Assembly (NCBI GenBank): GCA_016165875.1 | Contig: JABBOT010000033.1 | Location: 1,097,357 to 1,161,356, forward strand | Source: Acanthopleura granulata | Taxonomy: Eukaryota; Mollusca; Polyplacophora; Chitonida; Chitonidae | DNA: 64,000 bases | Direction: 5' to 3' | Shown here: positions 55,266 through 64,000 of the stretch, piece after piece | Layout of the letters: each line of letters begins with the position of its first letter | How positions within the stretch are numbered: position 1 is the first letter of the stretch | The notes under the pieces: model-generated | What the model was told of the DNA's origin: nothing | Databases searched by the model: none | What the model saw: only the letters and a program-made list of their open reading frames with translations | Translations under genes and position numbers: made by a program

Positions 55266-57234
55266 TCTAATTGTTTTCAGATTTGGTGGACATTTGTATG
55301 TATATATATTTCCATAATTGCCTTGCTAATTAGTGCCCCCCCCATACCCTAAAGCCTCATAACAGGATGAGAAGAATAATTCACATATTTTTGAAAAAAG
55401 CATTTCTTTCCATACTTATTGTTTTACGTATAGCGTTCTGGCTATTAAGTGTAATGTTTAGTACAAGAGCATATCAAAACCCATGAAGTGCCGTTTGTCC
55501 TCATCACAATGCTGTTGGCATTCTTTAATATGTTTGAAATGAATATATACGTTCAAGTGTATATTGTGTTCACATGAACTTGCTTAAATCTAAGATAGAA
55601 AAGTTGATATTTTCTGCTTTTAATTTTGTTGAATTTGAGAATACATGTACATTTAGGCTTGTTTGGTGATATGTTTCTTTTTAGTTTTAAGTTCACTGTG
55701 GAATGTATAGGTATTTGGCATTATTTTTTCTTTTTATTTTCATTTTAAGTGTGCAGAGAGTTGAAATTTAGTTGATAGTTTAAGACTAATTCATTGTGTT
55801 TCACGCGCAAGTAAATAGTGCTAACAGTATGTAATTAGAAAGAAGTTTCTGTATCACCGTGACGATGTAATACGAGAGTTCCAACAGACCTAGGCTCACT
55901 TTCACAAAACTGCCAAAATCAGTATCTCATAGCTTTTCTCATAAATCACATTGGCACGATAACGTAGTGGGTATACGAACGGAATAAATCTACACTGGTC
56001 TTGAGAAGAGAATGGAAAATCTGGTGAAGGATGCAGTAGCATCATCTTGCATGAAATCTCGATGAAGTGTAGGGCTGGCTTGACCAGATTTGGGTTGTTT
56101 TCGTCATGCATGTACCAGCTTCTTGGTACGGGAACAATTTAGTTCACTGACAAGTCAAAAGGTACACCAATGTAACTGAGAAGATTAAACAAACCAAGAA
56201 GTCAGTAAATATCTCTCTATCTCTATCTCTCACCTGAGAAACAGATAAACGGATAAATCAACCTCACTTCAAACTCTCCCTACAGGGACGAAGTTCTAGG
56301 GTAATGGCCCAACCATAGGGGAGCCAAGCCTCTTTCGGACTGGATGTCTCCCCTGATGTCAGATGGCCCTAATTACTTTAAAGGCTTGCGGAATATGTTT
56401 AAGACCAATGTGAACCATTGTCAGATTTCCCTGTTGAATGTGTTTCGAAGTATCATGGTGCTTTTGATTTTTTTTTTGTTTTTTTTTTGACAATAGCCAG
56501 CTTGATATTTGCATGAACTGTTTCGCCAAATTGATAATACATGAATATGAATTATCACTTTCGTTTTCTCAGTGTTAGTACAAGCTACACCCGCGTGTTG
56601 CCGGGGTGTACGGCCTGATATTTCGTCGCGAAGACTGGCATTTTCACGAGCCGGAAAGGCGAGTGTAAATATGGATCATTAAGATAAATAGATACTTTAC
56701 ACAAGCATTTAGGAGGCTTATAGTGTACATGTCTTTTTGTTGAGATGATTTCTGATGTTTGACATGGCTAATAATCCAGAATGAAATGATATGCTGCCTA
56801 AGACTCATGGTTATGCCTGGGTTCTGGTATAATGGTGAAGAACTGTAGACGTCACAACGTAAAATTTCAAAAAACAGCTTCACAACCTTTTTTCAAGTGA
56901 ATAGCCAGTTCTGTTTAAAATAATATATATGGTTTGCTGTGGAAATTTGTATTATTTGAAATAAAAAGCTATAAGAGAAGAAGATCTCGGAAAGAAGATC
57001 GAAATCTGGTGAAATGGGTGAAAATTTATATACACTGTGTAGTAATTAATGCCTTGAACCCTTCATTGTTACCAAAACTAAATTGTGTATAACAATTAAC
57101 TATTCAACTGAATTGTTTATAACAATTAACTGTTGATTAATTGAATTCGACCATTTGAATTTATAATATTATCTACATGTCCATATCTATCTCTCTCTCT
57201 CTCTCTCTCTCTCTGTATATATATATATATACAC

Positions 57235-57265
<31 letters not shown>

Positions 57266-58180
57266 TATATAGATGGATCACTTGTTAGGCAAACATGTAT
57301 ATATTGGGATGCATGTGTAAAGAGAGTACAAGTCACTTGCAAAAGAGTTTAAATTTTTTTCCTTTGACAACCCTATTGTGTTGGTTATATATGCTAAATT
57401 TGCTGAGTAAAGCTCTAAAAGAATTATCAGTTAGGCCATCTTTAAAAAGCTGTTTGTTGGGCGTAACCTGACCTTATGATAAAGAAATAAAGTCGGTGGG
57501 GAATTCTTTGGTTTCTTTTTGGCTCTTGAAAAAGATACCGATTTTAAAGAAATTAACGTAATTCGAAAAATGATGAAAAACTTTTGGTCTTGGCGAAAAT
57601 GTTTGAATACCAGGCTATGTGTCCATGTAACCTTGTGGAGTTTTCGTTGAGGCAGCATTGGGTGTGTCGACTCAAATACAAATTTTGTTGGAAATACGAG
57701 ATATTTATTGGAAGCAAACAAACAGCTGCATTTATGCTAATATGTCAATGTGTTATGTGACTACATACGAATTATTCTGCTACAGCTAGTTTTGATTAAA
57801 TTCAGAGCCCTGCTTGTTCATGTATATTTAAGATATTGTCTATAAAATGGGAAATTATTGTGTGTGTGTATATACATATATATGATTGTATCCGTAAAAT
57901 CCATGTTAGTCATGTGACTGATACTGGCCAGTAAAAACGCCTCGCTATGTGTAGTCCGGGGCTTGGTGCATTTATTAGCCTAGATTTGGATATGAATATT
58001 TTCTTGACGTCAGTTGCGTCTAGTTATTTCATGTCAAACATGATTGTATTCGATGGAATAATACTTGTAGTTAATAAACCATATAAACTTCAGCATCAAA
58101 TAACAGCTGAGTGTTTTGTCTTCGTGTTCTGTTTAAACTGGTGTGATTGGATTCTCCCCCGGCTACCTCATTCGCGACCT
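55266..58180. other. Intergenic, microsatellites only
   Basis: No exon recognised. A compound microsatellite, (CT)n-(TA)n-(CATA)n-(TA)n, lies at 57188-57272. Confidence 0.5.
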
Positions 58181-58189
58181 TGATTCGAA

Positions 58190-58525
58190 ACACTTTAATT
58201 TGTGTTCTTTGCCCGAGCTGAGAACGTTTTCCATAACCATAACTAAAGAACATTTCCTATGTTGATGGCATTTTCCACGTTCAGCACATTATATAGAGAG
58301 CGCTTTCAATATTCATGATATTGTGTAAGAAAGTTTTTCTTGTTCTTGACATTGTGAAATTTTTCTAAATTCATGACCTTGTTTACAAAACATTTTCCAG
58401 GTCGATAACATTGTCCAGAAAACATTTTCGATGTTCATTACATTGTGCGAGAAGGTTTTAATCGATGTTATTTGCACTATCTGAGAACGTTTTCCATGTT
58501 CACGACATGCTCTGAGAACGTTTTT
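58190..58525. repeat. Degenerate repeat, about 35-40-bp unit
   Basis: Irregular repeats of the theme GAGAACGTTTTCCATGTTCA plus GACATTGT, strongly diverged between units. Confidence 0.6.
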
Positions 58526-58636
58526 GAGAAAATAGATTAGGGATGTTGTCCTGGTGTGTTTTAGTTATCGTCGATGCCACGGTCGGCGTTCTCTATAGCG
58601 CAAAGAACACGTTTTTTAGTTCTTTTTATATATTTA

Positions 58637-58726
58637 ACAATGGCCCAGGTGCCTCTCACCAATGCTGTCGCTGTGAGTTCAAGCCCAGCTCACGTTGGCT
58701 TCCTCGCCGGTCGAACGTGAGAAGAT
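58637..58726 (+). repeat. SINE-A head fragment
   Basis: GGCCCAGGTGCCTCTCACCA ATGCTGTCGCTGTGAGTTCA AGCCCAGCTCACG is the tRNA-derived 5' portion, truncated after the B box. Confidence 0.65.
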
Positions 58727-59659
58727 ATTTGTCTTTCCGGAATCTCGGTATAATGTGACTGTGAATAGAGACGCGGTGAACTGGTGTGTTCGCCGTGGCG
58801 TTTTAGTGGGGAAACAAAAGAACCTAAGTATGGCGGTATTTAGTCCTGTCTGCTACAAGGTGACAACGTCGCGATATGACCGAAATAATGTTAAAACTGC
58901 GTTAAATCACAAGAAAAACAACTCCCCACCCAACCCTATCCCCAAACATGAGAGTTGTAAATTGTGCACATCGTAATTGTTCACGAAAAGACATTTTCCA
59001 TGGAGAAAAATTCGCCCATTGTAGGCCGATGTGCCCAGTGTCCCACTGTGTAATCGCACCTGTTCAGTTTTGAAACCGTTTCACCATATCAGAATATCGA
59101 TCATTTCAAATACTATACGTCACGATTTGCGATTATCCCAAAAGCTACCATTATCTCTTTCCTTCCGCGATTTAATTTGCTAGAAAATAATTAAGCGTTT
59201 GGGTATACTGAGTGCAGTGCGTAGAAAAAGAAAAAAATCTGCGAATTTTTTTATTATTTAGGCCTTTGGGCGACGAAAGAGTGCATTTTATATTAAGAGA
59301 CGTGTACAGATGCACAACATGACTGATTTTGTTCTGGAATTTGCCATATGCGCTTTTCTGATCTGCAAAGCGAGATTGTGATGTTCTACATCTACATGTC
59401 CAAATCGCATAGAAACACATCGTTTTAAACAGTGACGCTGCAGTGTTCGTGTGGGCCTAAGACCAAAGTGCATTTGGAGCACACATGCACCTAGTAGTGT
59501 GACACGATGCATGAAAGAACAAAGGAGCGCGCGGCCTGAGACCAACACAGGCAGGAAGAGGTTTCACGAATTTCTGATTTGTTGTGGATGTGGGACCCAC
59601 GATGTATTCTTATTAGACAAAGAGACGAAGCAATATTTATATAGGGGCGAGGTAGGTGC

Positions 59660-61280
59660 ATGTACTTGGGGGTGGGGTGGGGGTGCATGTGTCGGGAATG
59701 GGTGCATGTGCTGGGGGGATCGGGGTCAGTGTATGTAAATGGGGGTCGGTGTCGGTGCTTTTATTGGGGGGTCGGGGTCGGTGCATGTACGCGGGTTCGG
59801 GGTCAATGCATGTACTGGGGGGGTCAGGGCATGTAAGGGGTTCGGTGCATGTACTGGGGGATCGGACTCGCTGTATGTGCTGGGGGATCGGACTCGGTGT
59901 ATGTACTGGGGGATCGGACTCGGTGTATGTACTGGAGGATCGGACTCGGTGTATGTACTGAGGGGATCGGACTCGGTGTATGTGCTGTGTATGTACTGGG
60001 GGATCGGACTCGGTGTATGTACTGGGGGGATCGGACTCGGTGTACGTACTGAGGGGATCGGACTCGGTGTATGTGCTGTGTATGTACTGGGGGATCGGAC
60101 TCGGTGTATGTACTGGGGGGATTGGACTCGGTGTATGTACTGGGGGATCGGACTCGGTGTGTGTACTGGGGGATCGGACTCGGTGTGTGTACTGGGGGAT
60201 CGGACTCGGTGTGTGTACTGGGGGATCGGACTCGGTGTGTGTGCTGGGGGATCGGACTCGGTAAATGTACTGGGGGATCGGACTGGGTGTATGTACTGGG
60301 GGATCGGACTCGTTGTATGTGCTGGGGGATCGGACTCGGTGTATGTACTGGGGGATCGGACTCGGTGTATGTGCTGGGGGATCGGACTGGGTGTATGTAC
60401 TGGGGGGATCGGACTGGGTGTATGTGCTGGGGGATCGGACTCGCTGTATGTACTGGGGGATCGGACTCGGTGTATGTACTAGGGGATCGGACTCGGTGTG
60501 TGTGCTGGGGGATCGGACTCGGTGTATGTACTGGGGGATCATGTACTGGGGGGATCGGACTCGGTGTATGTACTGGATCGGACTCGGTGTATATACTGGG
60601 GGATCGGACTCGGTGTATGTGCTGGGGGATCGGACTCGGTGTGTGTGCTGAGGGATCGGACTGGGTGTATGTACTGGGGGATCGGACTGGGTGTATGTAC
60701 TGGGGGATCGGACTCGGTGTATGTGCTGGGGTATCGGACTGGGTGTATGTACTGGGGGATCGGACTGGGTGTATGTACTGGGGGATCGGACTCGGTGTAT
60801 GTACTGGGGCGATCAGACTCGGTGTATGTACTGGGGGATCGGACTGGGTGTATGTACTGGGGGATCGGACTGGGTGTATGTACTGGGGGATCGGACTGGG
60901 TGTATGTACTGGGGGATCGGACTGGGTGTATGTACTGGGGGATCGGACTGGGTGTATGTGCTAGGGGATCGGACTCGGTGTATGTGCTGGGGGATCGGAC
61001 TGGGTGTATGTACTGGGGGATCGGACTGGGTGTATGTACTGGTGGATCGGACTCGGTCTATGTGCTGGGGGATCGGACTCGGTGTATGTACTGAGGGGAT
61101 CGGACTGGGTGTATGTACTAGGGGATCGGACTCGGTGTATGTGCTGGGGGATCGGACTCGGTGTATGTACTGGGGGATCGGACTAGGTGTATGTACTGGT
61201 GGATCGGACTAGGTGTATGTGCTGGGGGATCGGACTCGGTGTATGTACTGGGGGATCGGACTCGGTGTAGGTGCTGCAGC
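59660..61280. repeat. Minisatellite, 26-bp unit, about 55 copies
   Basis: Repeats of TGGGGGATCGGACTCGGTGT ATGTAC, regular from about 59840 and degenerate GT/GGGG-rich before that. Because 26 is not a multiple of three and the unit lacks stops in most frames, long frames of 200-300 codons exist on both strands. They are artefacts. Confidence 0.97.
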
Positions 61281-61944
61281 ATGAGGAGTAAATCCCGAAC
61301 AGCGATGACAGTGTAATAGTTGGCAAATGGTCGCACTTTACTGGTGAAATCCGACCTCTTGTCAGCTTTCCTCGCTTAAGGTTTTGTTCCAACAATTCAT
61401 TCATAGCCGCAAATGTATAAATAGTGTTATTTAGACATTTCTTATATAGCACAACGGCTTAAAAATAGTGTAAACAAAATGCAGTCATGTAAATTCTTAT
61501 TAATTACATGTGATTGTGCTAGAATTACTCTAAATGCAGTGTTGTCATGACATTAAACACTCACAGGAAAACAGTGCAAAGGGTCGGACCTCAGGGAGAC
61601 TTAGTCCATCAGCAGAATCCTGCGGTCTGTTTGCACTCAAAGCTTAACTGAGATATGTATTTGATTTACAACACCATATATACTAAAATGGTACACGATT
61701 TTATTCATCCGCCAGGAACATGCACTGCGTCTTTTCGTCATCATTTAAATTTGTTGACTGCTTCTCTTGGCATGAGCCCGGCTTATATTTTTTTATAGTT
61801 GATATTGATATTTTTCTTAGCTCGTTGGTGGCTTGTGTTATTTGTCGTTTTTGGAAACTGGTCTTTCGATTATTGACTCTTAATGTCCATTTTGGTTGAC
61901 AGGTGGTGTGCAAGTGTCGGTTTCAACGCCTAGGTCCTGTCGAC

Positions 61945-62088
61945 ACTATGCTGCACGCCGTCGTACAAGTGGATAAATGAAATGAAATCATTGGACTCAT
62001 TTCCATTTTTCTTGATGGAATGATTTTCATTCAAGAGTAAGGCGTAAAACTCTTGTCAAAACAAACAAACAAATAAATAAATAAATCA
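61945..62088 (+). repeat. SINE-A-like 3' end
   Basis: GCCGTCGTACAAGTGGATAA ATG, then GAGTAAGGCGTAAAACTCTT and the tail AAACAAACAAATAAATAAAT, with a diverged insert between them. Confidence 0.5.
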
Positions 62089-62789
62089 TGGTATGTACAG
62101 GTGTGTGCGAGGGCCGACTTCTCCGCCATTTATAAGAGGAAGGGTCAGCGCGTTCTCGTCGTCTCTTCTGATTTCGGTCTTCAGAACCAATTTTCGGATC
62201 AATGACCCCCACTTCGCTCAGTAATGGTATCGCAGTAATTGTTCATCATTAGACCGATGTACGATTCCATCGGCCAGACTTCGTCTCATTCTTTGAATAT
62301 TTGTCTAGGGATTTTGGTATCATCGTGAACTGTTTGCATCCACCGCTCGACCCTTTTAAAGGTATAATGGGAAATTCGCCGTCCGCACTGCTCTTCCAAG
62401 GGCAATTAGCTCGACCATGAGGTCAGTAAGTGCAGATTCTAACGGTATACATGACAGGCCAAACACATACAGTTTTAAAGTTAAATGTATGTCATAAAAT
62501 ATTACATTTGGTACGGAAACATACAATTTTCCAGTATTTAGATTTTTACATTGATATATAATTGTGAGAACAATTTTGTGCAGCTCATAAACTTTGCACA
62601 CCCAATATCCCTTCTTGTGATGAATTAACAACGATCGGGCAACGTTGTTAGGTGCCTTAGTATACTTTAATTGTCTTCCAGACACAAGGGGATTATTTCA
62701 ATCCCATCAGCCTGGGAAGAGGGATTGTCAACATTGCCTGGCTTCCGCCCACTGTTCCCCTAGAGCCTTGGTGGCGATGAGCATAACCG

Positions 62790-63085
62790 CGCTTGTATAA
62801 CGGGTAAGTCTAGATGGTCAGTAAGTGCGTCGCCTTCCACTGGAAGGACCGCATACAGATACTCCTCGCTTGGCGCTCAGCATTGAGAGGTTAGAACAAG
62901 GAAACACGACTGGTCGGCCTGGTGTCTATACAATGTGATTGGGTGGGGTGTCATGTCTGGTGTCTCCGGTATGATGCTCCAGTGGCGGCAGCATTTTGGT
63001 GGCATGGATTCACCCTCCTCCTCGCCATATGACTGAAAAATTGTTGGGTACGGCGTAAACCCCAAGCATACATACATGCATACAC
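62790..63085 (+). repeat. SINE-B, second copy
   Basis: CTCGCTTGGCGCTCAGCATT GAGAGG, GACTGGTCGGCCTGGTGTCT, ACAATGTGATTGGGTGGGGT GTCATG, GACTGAAAAATTGTTGGGTA CGGCGTAAACC and a CATACATACATGCATACA tail. Same layout as 3258-3573, with the head diverged. Confidence 0.75.
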
Positions 63086-63419
63086 ATACCGAGCTCTGCG
63101 AGGAAAATCTCGTCTTTCTCACAGATATTGTTCAAGTATTGTTCTGCCTTTGTTTTTTACTTTTGTTTTTCTTGCGTGTGCGTTTTTTTTTTGTTTTTTT
63201 TTTGTGCGAGTATAGCCACTGTTTTCGTTAACGGGAGTTCTTACCAACTATAGTCAGGTGTTAATTATTGTCTGCTCGTTTCAGACGGGGTGGTAACGTT
63301 GCTTTCAACGCTTATATTTGGGTTGCATCAAGATGCAACTTGATCCCTTAATTGTTTCCTGTTATAATATTTTGGCAAAATGTTGTACACGGCCAGAATT
63401 TGAAATCAAGGCGACTCAT

Positions 63420-63615
63420 TTTCAAATCTTATCCCATTTTCCTTATGTCAATCACTTTCCCGATCTATTCCATTTTCCCTATATCTCCCAATTTCTCCCA
63501 TTTTCCCTGTATCTCCCACTTTCCCGATATCTCCCTTGTTCCCTATCTCTCCCACTTTCCCGATCTCTCCCATTTTCCCTAAGTCTCTCACTTTTCTGAT
63601 CTCTCCCATGTTAAT
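63420..63615. repeat. Pyrimidine-rich degenerate repeat, about 35 bp
   Basis: Repeats of TCTCCCATTTTCCCTATATC TCCCACTTTCCCGA. Plus-strand open frames here encode only Ser/Phe/Leu/Pro strings. Confidence 0.8.
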
Positions 63616-64000
63616 TTCATCAGAATAGTGTGTCTGAAAGACACCGAGACACCCCCTTCCCCTACCCCTCCCCCGGCTAAACGTATGGGGAGGTGAGGTG
63701 TGTGTTCTATCCAGGATGCTCTGTGTTCATATTAATTACATAATTGACGACTTAATCTAGAACCGGTATCAAGGTACTGCTTAAAAGGGTTGTGCCTCAA
63801 AGTGCTGCTCAGATCTTTCTTACGTGTAAAGCACAACAATACGATGAGGGTGTTGCATTGTTCATGCCTTGCATGCGTGTTAATTGCAAAATTCACCACC
63901 TTCACACGGAATCCATGTTAAACATATTGAAACTTAGCTGAAGTTTGCTGTCATTTGTTGTCGACAGGCGACGTCCCTGTCATCTGTGTAGCAAATCTAG
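63616..64000. other. No feature seen
   Basis: Unstructured sequence to the window edge. A gene starting beyond the edge cannot be excluded. Confidence 0.4.

Noticed and set aside
59637..61452. Long open frames (up to 301 codons) on both strands
   Set aside because: They are frames through a 26-bp tandem repeat; the same text appears in rotating frames, the mark of an artefact.
62356..62685. 109-codon minus-strand frame
   Set aside because: No domain, no splice or promoter context, composition like surrounding noncoding DNA.

Overview
The window is nuclear DNA of an intron-rich invertebrate animal. The genes carry spliced metazoan-type introns. The dispersed repeats include tRNA-derived SINEs ending in (AAAT)n, of a kind I associate with mollusc and other lophotrochozoan genomes. 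A mollusc is the best guess, but no single marker proves it. About 8% of the window codes for protein. The rest is introns, SINEs, short inverted-repeat elements and an unusually large number of minisatellites.

Layout. 1-9400: intergenic, with three kinds of tRNA-derived SINE and a SINE-core-derived tandem repeat. 9409-21466 (minus): TSFM, mitochondrial elongation factor Ts. It is complete in five phase-consistent exons (331 aa). Its introns hold a 2.35-kb 31/32-bp minisatellite, two smaller arrays, three fold-back MITE-like elements and tRNA-like SINE fragments. 21.5-32.0 kb: intergenic, with a perfect CRE upstream of TSFM, a 0.45-kb tandem duplication and two 880-bp TTAA-flanked inverted-repeat elements carrying a THAP-like reading frame.

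32077-52531 (plus): the most interesting locus. Eight exons with matching phases, plus a possible 27-nt cassette exon, encode a protein of about 1197 aa. It has a divergent N-terminal extension, an IRF1/2-like DNA-binding domain, and a long acidic/Ser-rich middle with four PLDL (CtBP-type) motifs and ψKxE (SUMO-type) sites. It ends in a C-terminal array of five C2H2/C2HC zinc fingers plus a CxxC...CxxC knuckle. No IRF-association domain is seen. I know of no described IRF with such a C-terminus. The donor site inside the IRF domain has been amplified into about 50 tandem copies over 2 kb.

52.5-64 kb: the 3' UTR/downstream region, a 45-bp minisatellite, further degenerate repeats, a 1.4-kb 26-bp array and SINE pieces. 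I see no further gene there. TSFM and the IRF-zinc-finger gene lie back to back (divergent, about 10.6 kb apart between start codons). Nothing links them functionally: one acts in mitochondrial translation, the other is a predicted nuclear regulator. Exon joins were derived by hand from splice sites, phase and protein similarity, without transcripts.
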